From the NCBI GenBank assembly GCA_900759475.1, contig CAAEVK010000012.1, forward strand, positions 62,001-126,000: a stretch of 64,000 bases of DNA, written 5' to 3'. The notes under the pieces were generated by a model. It ran no database searches. It saw only the letters and a list, made by a program, of their open reading frames with translations, and had not been told where the DNA came from. A program made the position numbers and the translations under genes. This document shows positions 41,085 to 50,898 of the stretch, piece by piece. Numbering within the stretch: position 1 is the first letter of the stretch; each line of letters begins with the position of its first letter. Source of the DNA: Clostridia bacterium. Lineage in GTDB: Bacteria > Bacillota > Clostridia > TANB77 > CAG-508.

Positions 41085-42936
41085 TTATTTTCCTATTAGT
41101 ACAACACGAAAACCAGCATACTCATTACATGCTCCGTTGGTAGGATAAAATGCAAAAATTCCTCCATTTGTTGCTATACTTCCAAAAGAACCTCCGCGAA
41201 CTAAAAATGTACGTTCTTGATAAGCAAATTCCGAATGATCATTGTTCCAACTTGTGTAACCTTCTCCCATTGTTGATGTTTCTAGTATAGCATCTCCATA
41301 ACCATATTCTGTTGTTTTTAATTGATTATATCTATTCCAGTTATTGTTAGCATTATCTAATAAAGAATCATATGGATATATAGTAACATCTTTTGTGCTT
41401 TTTGTTTTATATGCTTCTTCATCAGCTCCTTCAACTGAAACATAAGAATTTCCATATTTCAATAACGAATCATTCCCATTAGAAATATATCCTGTTACAA
41501 ATTCCCATACACATCCGTTTAAATCAAATACGCCACTCATGTTATTGGTACTACTTGCACTCACTCCATTTGCAACATTTCCTGCATAGCCTGTTACTGC
41601 ATAAACATTTTTGTTATCCTTATTGTTTAGATTTTTTGTGTTTTGTACTACTTCTACACCATTTTTTCCATATTTACTTTGTGTTAAATATACAACAGCT
41701 CCCCACTCACTGTTTTTCATCATATGACTCTGTGTTTGGTTGCTATTTAATCCATAAAAACCACTTGTTTCAGCAATTTTTTGTGAAATTGTATAGCAAT
41801 CTCCTGTACTAATTAAATTATAACTATATGTTAATGGTTTAAATACTGGATAAGATATTCTTTGTGTTGCATAAGAATTAGAAGATAAATCTTGTCCTAA
41901 TGCATTATGGGTATTACTATTATTATAACTTGTATAAGCTTCTTCACTATAAATAATATTTTGGGATGTTGGATAAATTTCCTCTCCATTGGCTTTATGT
42001 GTAATTGTTGAATCTTGGAATCCAGCTACATATTTTGCTACCCAAAATCCATTAATTTCTTCGTTCCATTCCCCATTCGTATAATTTGTATTGGTTCCAT
42101 TGGTAAAACTTGGATGTACTTTATATCCTTCTTTTTGTATAATATCTTTTATTTCTGGAACATAATCTATTTTTTCTGTGCCATCTTCGTTTGTTTCAAC
42201 TACTTTGGTTTCTTCTAAATAATAATTGGTATTTCCATATAAAAATTCAATATCTATTGTTTGGTTTGTAATTTTATATGCATATCGTGGTATCCATACA
42301 AACATACTTCCTGGTGTTGCTATTTTTTCGCCTACTAAATCTTTTTTATTTTCTTCCGTTACTTTTTTTCCACTACCGGGTTATTATTCCATCTAAAAGC
42401 ATTACATTGGCCCATTCATTACTATAATAATTATACCAATTTGCACTGTCACTAGAAGCAATTACCCAGTATCCTCCTTGTTCCTCCTCTACATATCTTA
42501 CTGGAACCATTCCCTCCTGCACATCAGGAGCATTTGGTATTACAGAATTATCTCTTACTTTTGTTTTTTTAAGTTCTATACTTTTTAAATTTTGTCCAAC
42601 ATAATAATTAATTGTAATATTTACTATTTTTATTGTATTTTCCGAATTTGTTTCTACTGTTACTTGCTTGTTATATCCTTTTCCAGTTTCTATATCCAAT
42701 AAATTTTCAGTTGTTACTTCTTCAAATAATAATTGATCTATTTTTTCAGCTATTTGCGTAGAATACATCATTGCAGCTGAATACCTTTTTGATTCCATAA
42801 AAGAAAGGTAAATATTCATAAAAATTGTACTAATCATTCCTATAAAAATTATCATAATTAGTATAGCAACAGAAAGCTCCGCTACTGTGAAGCCTTTCTC
42901 ATTTTTCATTAATATACCTCTTTTATTTTTAAGCAT
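41085..42936 (-). CDS. prepilin-like protein fused to an FGE/sulfatase-modifying-factor (C-type-lectin-like) domain, read through a CGG +1 shift
   Basis: One gene split at CGG 42376-42378; shifted frame reads DGIITGSGKKVTEENKKDLVGEKIATPGS and then MFVWIPRYAY. 616 residues. N-terminal class III-like prepilin leader (MKNEKG, cleavage before FTVAEL) and hydrophobic stretch (about 18-45), pilin-type head, then from about residue 205 a formylglycine-generating-enzyme-type fold with GVWEFVTGYISN, FLVRGGSFG and AGFRVVLIG. Likely a tip minor pilin with a ligand-binding C-lectin-type head rather than a true enzyme, as catalytic Cys pair is not obvious. ATG 42936 has AAGGTGAG; ATG 42909 is also possible. 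Confidence 0.85.
42376..42378 (-). other. CGG +1 frameshift site 11 (pilin-FGE fusion)
   Basis: Codon 187, after ACC; the next zero-frame codon is TAG. CGGT as Gly joins the pilin half to the FGE half through a linker. Here the family Gly is not known, but both halves need the join. Confidence 0.88.
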
Positions 42937-42952
42937 AAAATCTCACCTTAAT

Positions 42953-43723
42953 TTAACAAATTAAAAAATTTTGCAAAATTATCATACAAAGATTACTTAT
43001 ACAAAGATAAAAACCAATTGGTAGTTTTTTCTTTTGTTTGTTCTCTTTGCTAATAAACTTGATTCCAATAATTAATAAAGTTAGTATTGCTGTATATAAC
43101 ATGCATTCTTTAGTAGAAAATAAAGTTATATATGCATATAAAATTAAAATATCTATTGTATAGTTATTTTTTTTGCTTTTTTTTAGTTGAACAATATTAA
43201 TTATTGTCAGTAAAATAATAAAGAATAAACATATACCATATTTATATAAATTAGCTTTTCCTAATATATATAAATATAGCATATACATTGTAAAAAAAAT
43301 AATTCCCCAAATAATAACTGACTTTTGAATAGAAACATATTCTCTATCAATTCCTGCAATTAATACAAGAGTAACAAAATAAAACATAGCAAAAATAAAA
43401 TAAACTATTTTGTCTATTTCTATAGTAGTAAAATTTAATTTTATAGATATTGCAAATAAGACCAATGCTATTCCTGAAAAAATTTCTATAATGAAATATC
43501 TTGGTCTAATTTTTTGATGACAATATTTACATTTTCCTTTTAAAAAAATATAACTAAAAACAGGAAATAAATCTAAAAGTCCTAATTTGTGTTTACAATT
43601 AGGACAATAGGATCTTTCATATGTAATGTTTTGCTTTAAAGGAATTCTATAAATTGCTAATGTGCAAAAACTGCCCAAAAATGTTCCTGTAATAAAAATA
43701 ATACTATAAATAAAAAATTCCAT
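42953..43723 (-). CDS. pilD: prepilin peptidase PilD
   Basis: 256 residues. N-terminal CxxC-type zinc motif CPNCKHKLG...CKYCHQK around 41-72, first Asp in GIDREYVSI near 150, multiple membrane helices. Aspartic peptidase that cleaves leaders of the pilins in this operon and methylates the new N-terminus. The FGE-fusion prepilin gene follows by 16 bases. Confidence 0.93.
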   Translation of the reverse strand: MEFFIYSIIFITGTFLGSFCTLAIYRIPLKQNITYERSYCPNCKHKLGLLDLFPVFSYIFLKGKCKYCHQKIRPRYFIIEIFSGIALVLFAISIKLNFTTIEIDKIVYFIFAMFYFVTLVLIAGIDREYVSIQKSVIIWGIIFFTMYMLYLYILGKANLYKYGICLFFIILLTIINIVQLKKSKKNNYTIDILILYAYITLFSTKECMLYTAILTLLIIGIKFISKENKQKKKLPIGFYLCISNLCMIILQNFLIC

Positions 43724-43744
43724 ATTATCCCTTTTTTAAATTTC

Positions 43745-43774
43745 TAGGCATATACATAAAAATGTATATGCCTA
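43745..43774 (-). other. hairpin between major pilin and pilD
   Basis: TAGGCATATACAT and ATGTATATGCCTA arms with an AAAA loop. No T-run follows on the minus strand, so it is more likely an mRNA-stabilising or processing stem raising pilin levels over downstream genes than a terminator. Confidence 0.6.
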
Positions 43775-43791
43775 TGAAATTATCTGTTTAG

Positions 43792-44007
43792 TTATGGTGT
43801 ATGAGTATTAAGGTAATTTAATGCATTATTAATTGCTTCACCTTCTTGGTTTACTTTATTGTTCCATTCAGTTACAGCATTATTAGCATGATTAAATAAA
43901 TCTCCTTGATTTACAGCTAATGTAATAGCAACTCCAGCTAAAATTAGTAATACAATAATTGTAATTACCAAAGCTACTAAAGTAATACCCTTTTGATTTT
44001 TAAACAT
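43792..44007 (-). CDS. type IV major pilin-like protein, 71 residues
   Basis: Short prepilin MFKNQKG with cleavage before ITLVALVITIIVLLILAGVAI, the classical methylated hydrophobic helix with Val at +5 position instead of the usual Glu in E5 (here Val-Ala region), then a short hydrophilic tail. The small size suggests a major subunit of a thin pilus or a pseudopilin. Followed by the stabilising hairpin. Confidence 0.85.
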   Translation of the reverse strand: MFKNQKGITLVALVITIIVLLILAGVAITLAVNQGDLFNHANNAVTEWNNKVNQEGEAINNALNYLNTHTP

Positions 44008-44067
44008 AAGACTTCCTCCTTTATATATTTTTTTGTATATATTTAATAAATAAATATAACCTAAATT

Positions 44068-44460
44068 TTATTTTCCTACAGTATTAAAAAGATGCTCCTC
44101 GTTGGAATTTGTATTATCATTGCCTGTTGTTATATTATTGTCAACTGCAGTATTATTTGTATTAGTTTGACTAGGCATTGCAAAAGGATTTGATTTTCCT
44201 TTGTCATAAATACCTATATTTTCATATTTCTTTAAATCACTTGTTGTTATTTCATATATTGTTGTCTGTGTAACAAGCTCTTGTACTTCATTTTCTGTTT
44301 CTAATTCATTTTTTATGTTTTCTGGTACTGTATAAGAAATTTTTGTTGGAATAACTTTTGTGATTGGAATATATTCATAAAATACAATTCCTAATACAAG
44401 TATAACTGCAATACATAATAATAAAATAATACAAGTTTCTCTTATAATTATTTTTTTCAT
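44068..44460 (-). CDS. membrane-anchored pilus-operon protein, 130 residues
   Basis: One membrane helix near 10-28 and an extracytoplasmic tail ending in Asn/Thr-rich sequence. Position after pilO fits a PilP-like alignment partner, but no conserved PilP motif is visible. I do not assign a function. Confidence 0.6.
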   Translation of the reverse strand: MKKIIIRETCIILLLCIAVILVLGIVFYEYIPITKVIPTKISYTVPENIKNELETENEVQELVTQTTIYEITTSDLKKYENIGIYDKGKSNPFAMPSQTNTNNTAVDNNITTGNDNTNSNEEHLFNTVGK

Positions 44461-44492
44461 ATTTCCTCCTACTTAAGCTTAATAGTATTTAC

Positions 44493-45194
44493 TTAACTAT
44501 TTGTATTATTAGTTGTATTTGTTGTGTTTGCATTAATTGGAATAGTATTTGTTTCATTTGTAGCTGTATTATTTGTATCTGTTGGATTTACTATTGTTGG
44601 ATTTGTAATAGAGTTATCTACATCTAGCCTTATTCCTTTAACATCAAATTCTGCTTTTAAAATTTCTGTACTATCATTTGGTAACATTGTAAAGTTTTCT
44701 ATTCTAAAATACAAATCTTTATCATTTTCAATATCTCTTAAAAATTCTGATATAGAATAATATTTTCCTTTTACAATAAAGTGTAAATCTCCTGTTTCTT
44801 CAATAGTTCCAGTCATATATTGTAATGTTAAGTCAATTCCTTCTTTGGTAGCATAATTTCCTAACTTAACAGATAAAAAAGATTGCTTAAATTCTGCAAT
44901 TTGTTTTGCTTTTTGAACTTCTTCCGGAGTAGAATAAGCTATTTTATCTTGATATTGTTCTCTTTCTGTTAATAATCTCTTGGCACTTGTATTCAAGTCA
45001 CTCATTTTTCCTTGATATGTTGTAGTTGTAATAACACTTGCTTCTGCAATTTGTTTGGTAAGTTCTTCATTTGCTTGCTGTATTTCTTTATAAGAATAAA
45101 TTTGAAAACTTCCAATTTTTATTCCTCTTATTACAATAGTTACCATTAAAACAATTAACAAAAACATTAAAAATATCATTAATAATTTTCTCAT
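44493..45194 (-). CDS. pilO: PilO-like inner-membrane alignment protein
   Basis: 233 residues. N-terminal membrane helix (about 5-25), coiled coil about 35-75, then a ferredoxin-like domain and a Thr/Asn-rich C-terminal tail. ATG overlaps the pilMN stop by four bases. Family call rests on topology and operon position more than on motifs. Confidence 0.75.
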   Translation of the reverse strand: MRKLLMIFLMFLLIVLMVTIVIRGIKIGSFQIYSYKEIQQANEELTKQIAEASVITTTTYQGKMSDLNTSAKRLLTEREQYQDKIAYSTPEEVQKAKQIAEFKQSFLSVKLGNYATKEGIDLTLQYMTGTIEETGDLHFIVKGKYYSISEFLRDIENDKDLYFRIENFTMLPNDSTEILKAEFDVKGIRLDVDNSITNPTIVNPTDTNNTATNETNTIPINANTTNTTNNTNS

Positions 45195-46825
45195 GGCATA
45201 TCTCCTTCTATTGTAATGATAATCATGTTGTCTTGTTTAACACTACTATTTGATTTAACATTTAGTAATGTTTCTCCTGCCTCTAATGTTCCTATAAATA
45301 GTCCAAGGCTTGTATAGTCTAAAGACCTTGCAGTAATAGTAATATGCTTGCTTTGTGTGTTTTGTATTTTTAATATTTGTACATTTTTTGGTATAGATGA
45401 CATAATATTGATTAATAAGTTTGGTATACTATTTTTAAAGCTATTTTTTTCCTGTATTTGAGCATTTATATTTTCTAAATTTTTAATTAATTGTGTATAT
45501 TCACTAGTTTTACTATTTAATTTTTGAATATCTGCTTCTATTGCTTGTATTTGTTTATTACTTTCTGCAATTACTAAATTTGCTTCTTTATTTTTGTCTT
45601 GTATCATATTGGCAATTACTGTAGACACAATTACATAAAAAATTATCGTAAAAATAATAGTAGAACAACCTCGTAATAGACTTCTCTCTATATGATCTAG
45701 TTCTCCTTTCAAGTCTAAATTTAAATGAAATTTATCACTTTTACTAGTCAATTTTTCTTTTTTTAGTCCTTGAATAGATATATCTTTATTGAATATTTCC
45801 TTTATTTTATCTCCTGCTTTAATAGTCTTAAAGTTTATTTTTTTAATTCCTTGTCCTAATCCTTGTAATGCCAATGCTATTGCTGAATTTACCTCTATAT
45901 AATCCTTTATATTAATTTGTGTCATAGATATATTTTTAGTAAAGTAAGGTTTTAAGACTTCACATTTGATGTCTAAAAAAGATTCTTGGAAATATAAATC
46001 AATATTGTTAATCAATGCGCCTGTTCCTGAAATATATATTTTATCTATAGGGAAAAGATACTCTGAAACAATATTTTTTACCTCTGATATAATATTGTAT
46101 AATGTAGGCATAATATCTTCTAAATATTCATTTTGTTCTTCCTGAAGTTCTTTTCCTTCTGCTGTATAAATTGTTGTATTTTTTAATATATCGTATACTT
46201 TTGCATAAGAATTTTCTTTTTGATTAATTGCCTCTAGAACTTTATTCATGCCATTTTCTAAAACAACTACTCGGTTAATTTGTCCATTAATAATAATAGT
46301 AGCTGTAGCTCGTTCTTCTAAATTAATAATGAGTGCATTTTCCTTTACACCAATTTCAATATTGTTTGCTATTGCTAAAGGTAATGGTGCCATTGTTCTT
46401 AAATTGTATTTTTGAAATTGTTGAATTTTTTTAACAATCTCTGTTTTGTTTAAAGAAATATGCATGGCTGTTATTTTGTCTTTGTTTTCTATATTATTAA
46501 CTAAAACATTTCTACTATCTAAAGTATTTTTATTGTAACCTTTTTCTTCGCATAGTAATTCAAATTCAGTATCAATTGCTTTTTCCATGTCTTTTTCACT
46601 TAGCATACTAAACATTTCAAAATAATTGTACTGTTCATTGGTAGTATTAATGCTAATTGGAATTCTATAGCTCAATGTTTCATTAACAATTTGTTCTATT
46701 GTTTGCTCTAATTGCTCATAAAATTTAATGCCAAAGGTTTCTAGCTTAACAACGTCACGTTCTTCAGAAACTTTCGCATATTTAATTATGTTGTCTTCAA
46801 TATATATACCTAAGTAACTTGACAT
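45191..46825 (-). CDS. PilM-PilN fusion of the pilus alignment complex
   Basis: 544 residues. N-terminal about 1-340 is an actin-like PilM fold (LGIYIEDNIIKYAKV, KIYISGTGALINN); about 395-415 is a membrane helix followed by a coiled coil and PilN-like ferredoxin fold (INIMSSIPKNVQILK). Usually these are two proteins. Its first position in the operon and overlap with pilO indicate the cytoplasmic-to-periplasmic alignment function. Confidence 0.85.
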   Translation of the reverse strand: MSSYLGIYIEDNIIKYAKVSEERDVVKLETFGIKFYEQLEQTIEQIVNETLSYRIPISINTTNEQYNYFEMFSMLSEKDMEKAIDTEFELLCEEKGYNKNTLDSRNVLVNNIENKDKITAMHISLNKTEIVKKIQQFQKYNLRTMAPLPLAIANNIEIGVKENALIINLEERATATIIINGQINRVVVLENGMNKVLEAINQKENSYAKVYDILKNTTIYTAEGKELQEEQNEYLEDIMPTLYNIISEVKNIVSEYLFPIDKIYISGTGALINNIDLYFQESFLDIKCEVLKPYFTKNISMTQINIKDYIEVNSAIALALQGLGQGIKKINFKTIKAGDKIKEIFNKDISIQGLKKEKLTSKSDKFHLNLDLKGELDHIERSLLRGCSTIIFTIIFYVIVSTVIANMIQDKNKEANLVIAESNKQIQAIEADIQKLNSKTSEYTQLIKNLENINAQIQEKNSFKNSIPNLLINIMSSIPKNVQILKIQNTQSKHITITARSLDYTSLGLFIGTLEAGETLLNVKSNSSVKQDNMIIITIEGDMP

Positions 46826-47045
46826 TTTTTTCTCCTTTGGTATTTATTTTTACTTATATTTTTTGTCATATCTCATTTTCAATACGATGTATTTTTTTTA
46901 TTTCTTACATTTTTTTTGTTTTTTTTACAGTAAAATCCTTTTTATATTAATTATGTTTGTCAATATATTTATTATTTTATCTTTTTTGTAGAAAATGTCA
47001 ATATCTTTAATTGATATGTAATATATTTGTAATATTGTTGTAATA

Positions 47046-49001
47046 TTATATTTTTTCTTTTATGATTCCCTCTTTATAAGCCGTTAACAACATTTTTAAA
47101 TCCGCAATTTCTCCTTTAATTCTTGTTCCTATATCTGTATCAGCTACCAATTTTCGGTTTTTTACTTCCTCTTTTAACCTTATTTGTGATTTAATGTCAA
47201 TATTTCCATTATTTTTATCCAAATCTTCCACTCTTTGTATTTCAGAAAGCAATAGTCCGTAAGAATTATAGGTTAAAATGTGCCTTGTTGTCATTGTTTT
47301 ATTTTTATATTTTTTTGTTAACCCTCCATTAATAACAATTAATTTTCCATTTGCCTTAATAGGATTTTGTTTCTTTATATTCGTAGCAACATGTCCATTA
47401 ATAATTTTTGCCTCTGCATTTTGAATACCAAATTCCTTTAGAATTTGATTGCAAGTATTTTCCTCTTCAATCCATTGGTAATATGGATTTTCTTTTTCTA
47501 TATGTGTCTGTTCTTCTTCAATAAAATATCTTTCAAACATAGTAGCTTTATTTTTTCCAAATAGTGGTGATTTTTCCCAACACCATAAAAACCACATTGC
47601 ATCAACTTCTGTTTCATTTGATTTTTCTTTGTCTTGTAGCTTATATGCTCTATGAACTATTTGTTCTATATAATCAAATAATTCTTTTCCTTTTAGTTTT
47701 TTACCCATCCATTCTACTTTTTCTAAATTTCCATCTTCTGTCATAGGAATGCATCCATGGAATAAAAGATTCGAATTATAAATAGAATACATTCCTCCTT
47801 TATTATATAAAATATTAATATGTTCTGCTAATCTTCTGCTTTGCATAAAAGATGTCTTTAATTTGCTAATCATTTGTAATTCTTCTTTTGTTAATTCATA
47901 TGGATTTTCTGGATTAATAGTTGGAAAATTATTATCTTTTAATTTATAAACATTTCCTTCTATTTCTATTGTTCCATTTTTATAATCTATTTTATCCAAC
48001 AAAAGTCTATCTTCCATATGATATTCTGGATGCTTTGTTATTAAAAGTCCTTCTAATTTTAATGCTATTATTGTAATTGCCTTATGGATTTTGGAAATAG
48101 ACATTTTATCACTATTTGTATAATCTTCATATTCATATTGTGTAGGCAAAAATTCTCTTGCTTCATCATTGGCATATGTGCTTACAGCAAATGCAGATAA
48201 CTCTCTTAAATTAATTCCATATCCTTCTTCAATTGTGTCTAAATTATCGTATCTTAAGCATATTCTAATTACATTAGCAATGCAAGCCTCATTACCACAA
48301 AATGCCCCCATCCATAATATATCGTGATTGCCCCATTGAATGTCGAAACTATGAAACTTTGCCAAATCATCCATAATTAATTCTGGTTTTAATCCTCTAT
48401 CATAAATATCTCCTAAGATGTGTAAATGATCTACTGCCATTCTCCTTATTAAGTTGGATAAAGCAATAATAAATGCATCTGCTCTTTTAATTTCTATAAT
48501 ACTTGAAATAATTTTTTTATAATATCTATCTTTATTTTTGGCATCTCCTTCAATACTTAAAAGTTCTTCAATAATATAGTCAAATCCAGTAGGCAAAGCT
48601 TTTCTTACCTTTGACCTAGTATATTTAGAAGTAATATTTTTGCATACTTCAATTAATCTGTACAAAGTAATTTGATACCATTCTTCTATGTCTTCTTTTT
48701 CCTGTTTAATTTTTTCCAGTTCTCTTTCAGGATAATAAATTAGGTCAGCTAATTGTTTTCTTTCAAGTTGTCCAATAGTATTTCCAAAAATAAAGTTTAT
48801 CTTGTCTTGAATAATTCCTGCTCCGCTATTTAAAATATTACGAAACGAATCATATTCCCCATGCAAATCACTTAAAAACAGTTCTGTTCCTTTTGGTAAA
48901 TTTAAAATTGCTTGTAAATTAATAATTTCCTCTGAAACTTCTTCTATATTTTTATACTCTTTACTTAAAAGTTTTAAATATTTTTTTATTCCATAATCCA
49001 T
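47046..49001 (-). CDS. fbp: fructose-1,6-bisphosphatase, class III
   Basis: 651-residue metallophosphatase of gluconeogenesis, unrelated to the FBPase I/II folds. Motifs FLSDLHGEYDSFRNIL, LGDIYDRGLKPE and WGNHDILWMGA, with a late GHVATNIKKQNP. Typical of Bacillus and Clostridium. Monocistronic; the 46826-47045 gap to the pilus operon shows no recognisable element. Confidence 0.96.
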   Translation of the reverse strand: MDYGIKKYLKLLSKEYKNIEEVSEEIINLQAILNLPKGTELFLSDLHGEYDSFRNILNSGAGIIQDKINFIFGNTIGQLERKQLADLIYYPERELEKIKQEKEDIEEWYQITLYRLIEVCKNITSKYTRSKVRKALPTGFDYIIEELLSIEGDAKNKDRYYKKIISSIIEIKRADAFIIALSNLIRRMAVDHLHILGDIYDRGLKPELIMDDLAKFHSFDIQWGNHDILWMGAFCGNEACIANVIRICLRYDNLDTIEEGYGINLRELSAFAVSTYANDEAREFLPTQYEYEDYTNSDKMSISKIHKAITIIALKLEGLLITKHPEYHMEDRLLLDKIDYKNGTIEIEGNVYKLKDNNFPTINPENPYELTKEELQMISKLKTSFMQSRRLAEHINILYNKGGMYSIYNSNLLFHGCIPMTEDGNLEKVEWMGKKLKGKELFDYIEQIVHRAYKLQDKEKSNETEVDAMWFLWCWEKSPLFGKNKATMFERYFIEEEQTHIEKENPYYQWIEEENTCNQILKEFGIQNAEAKIINGHVATNIKKQNPIKANGKLIVINGGLTKKYKNKTMTTRHILTYNSYGLLLSEIQRVEDLDKNNGNIDIKSQIRLKEEVKNRKLVADTDIGTRIKGEIADLKMLLTAYKEGIIKEKI

Positions 49002-49145
49002 GTTTTTTCTTCCCCTCTATTAATTTTGATTATTATATATCTTTCTTTTTAAAAAATCAAATAGGAGTTTGTTGGTATAATTTTATGTATATTTATTCAC
49101 ATTTTGGAAAATATAATCTTAAATTCATTTTATTGGAGGTTTTTT

Positions 49146-49358
49146 ATGGCTACTGAAAAACATTTAAGATTAACTGGTTCTTCTGAAATTTCATGGAAAG
49201 ACGCTGTTAACCAAACAATTGCTGAAGCTTCAAAAACAATTGACTATTTAACTAAAGTTACCATTTTAGAACAAACTGCAAAAATTTCTGGTAAAAAAAT
49301 GGTTGAATACTATGTAGAACTTGACTTGTGCTTTACAATTGATTCCGATAGAGATTAG
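49146..49358 (+). CDS. dodecin-like flavin-binding protein
   Basis: 70 residues: LRLTGSSEISWKDAVNQTIAEASKTIDYLTKVTILEQTAKISGKKMVEYYVELDLCF, the dodecin pattern (strand-helix-strand-strand). The Trp in SWKD is where flavins stack in dodecins. ATG 49146 has TGGAGG upstream; a longer start is not supported. It is 11 bases upstream of spoVAC and probably in its operon. Confidence 0.88.
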   Translation: MATEKHLRLTGSSEISWKDAVNQTIAEASKTIDYLTKVTILEQTAKISGKKMVEYYVELDLCFTIDSDRD

Positions 49359-49369
49359 GAGGTTTTTTT

Positions 49370-49819
49370 ATGAATCCTTTAGAAACAAAAAAAGACTATC
49401 AAAATTATGTAGACAAAAAGTCACCCAATTCTCCTATAGGAAAGAATTGTTTCAATGCCTTTTGGGTTGGTGGACTTATTTGTGTTGTTGGGCAATTAAT
49501 ATGGGAAGCATGTAAAATGCATGGATTGGAGCAGCAAACTTGTACTACTATTGTTTCCATTATTTTAATATTTATTAGTGCCTTTTTAACAGCATTAAAT
49601 ATATTTAATAAAATTGGAAAGTTTGCTGGTGCAGGTTCATTAGTTCCTATTACTGGATTTGCTAACTCTATTGTTTCTCCTGCTATGGAATATAAATCAG
49701 AAGGATATGTAATGGGAGTTGGTGGGAAAATGTTTACTGTTGCAGGACCAGTATTAGTTTTTGGTATTTCCGCTTCCATTGTTGTTGGCATTGTTTATGC
49801 AATTTTAAATGGATGTTAA
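49370..49819 (+). CDS. spoVAC: stage V sporulation protein AC
   Basis: 149-residue membrane protein of the channel importing dipicolinic acid into the forespore. Four hydrophobic helices, with VGGLICVVGQLIWEA and FAGAGSLVPITGFANSIVSPAMEYKSEG as in the family. First of the spoVAC-AD-AE trio. Confidence 0.97.
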   Translation: MNPLETKKDYQNYVDKKSPNSPIGKNCFNAFWVGGLICVVGQLIWEACKMHGLEQQTCTTIVSIILIFISAFLTALNIFNKIGKFAGAGSLVPITGFANSIVSPAMEYKSEGYVMGVGGKMFTVAGPVLVFGISASIVVGIVYAILNGC

Positions 49820-49850
49820 AAATATTAAATTTTTATGAAAGGATAATAAT

Positions 49851-50855
49851 ATGAAAAAAATAGGAAAACATACAATTAAATTTGATACACCTCCCACCAT
49901 ATTAGAAACTGCATGTATTGTTGGACCTAAAGAAGCAGATGGACCTTTAGCAAAATATTTTGACAAATGTTTAGATGATGAATTCTGGGGAGAAGATTCT
50001 TGGGAAAAAGCAGAAAGTAAAATTATAAAAGAAACTGTTAATACAGCTATTTCAAAATCCAAACTTGCTACTTCGGAAATTGATTATTGTTTTGCTGGTG
50101 ATTTACTAAATCAATGTATTTCTTCTGGTTTTGGTCTTCGCGATGTAAACATTCCATTTTTTGGTATATTTGGAGCCTGTTCTACTTTTGTAGAAGGTCT
50201 TAGTTTAGCCTCTATTTTTACAGAAGGTCACTTTGCTACTAATTGTTTATGTGCTACTTCTAGCCATTTTTGTAGTGCTGAAAAGCAATTTCGATTTCCT
50301 TTAGAACTTGGAAACCAAAGACCCCTTTCTTCTCAATGGACAGTTACAGGTTCAGGAGCAGCCATTGTTTCTGCTAATGGACAAGGACCTTTTGTTACTA
50401 CAATTACTCCTGGAAAGATTGTTGATATGGGAATTAAAGATGCTAATAATATGGGGGCTGCAATGGCACCTGCTGCATTAGATACATTATTAACCCATTT
50501 TGAGGATACAAAAAGAAATCCTAGCTATTATGACGGAATATTTACTGGGGATTTGGGGCATGTTGGAAAAGAAATTTTAATTGAATTAGCTGAAAAAAGA
50601 GGATTTCATATTAAATCTAATTATAATGATTGCGGTGTTATGATTTTTGATAAAAGTTCTCAAGATACTCATTCTGGTGGAAGTGGTTGTGCTTGCTGCG
50701 GTAGTGTATTTTCTGGCTATTTATTTAACCAATTAAAACAAAAAAAATTAAAGAAAATATTATTAATTGCAACAGGAGCTTTAATGAACTCTACCTCTTC
50801 TCAACAAGGTGAATCTATCCCAAGTATTGCACACGCAGTATCAATAGAAATTTAA
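49851..50855 (+). CDS. spoVAD: stage V sporulation protein AD
   Basis: 334-residue soluble thiolase-fold protein that binds dipicolinic acid. CIVGPKEADGPLAKYFDK near the N-terminus, FGIFGACSTFVEGLSLAS, TGSGAAIVS and SGCACCGSVF. Family-typical length; operon position between AC and AE. Confidence 0.97.
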   Translation: MKKIGKHTIKFDTPPTILETACIVGPKEADGPLAKYFDKCLDDEFWGEDSWEKAESKIIKETVNTAISKSKLATSEIDYCFAGDLLNQCISSGFGLRDVNIPFFGIFGACSTFVEGLSLASIFTEGHFATNCLCATSSHFCSAEKQFRFPLELGNQRPLSSQWTVTGSGAAIVSANGQGPFVTTITPGKIVDMGIKDANNMGAAMAPAALDTLLTHFEDTKRNPSYYDGIFTGDLGHVGKEILIELAEKRGFHIKSNYNDCGVMIFDKSSQDTHSGGSGCACCGSVFSGYLFNQLKQKKLKKILLIATGALMNSTSSQQGESIPSIAHAVSIEI

Positions 50856-50898
50856 ATTCTATTAAATAAATTGCATTTATAGAAAGGAAAAAACTTTT

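Noticed and set aside
41085..42305. Stand-alone FGE-domain protein starting MFVWIP
   Set aside because: No ribosome site precedes it and the frame joins the pilin gene through CGG 42376-42378.
36787..46825. Diversity-generating retroelement linked to the FGE-type head
   Set aside because: No reverse transcriptase or template repeat is visible in the window.
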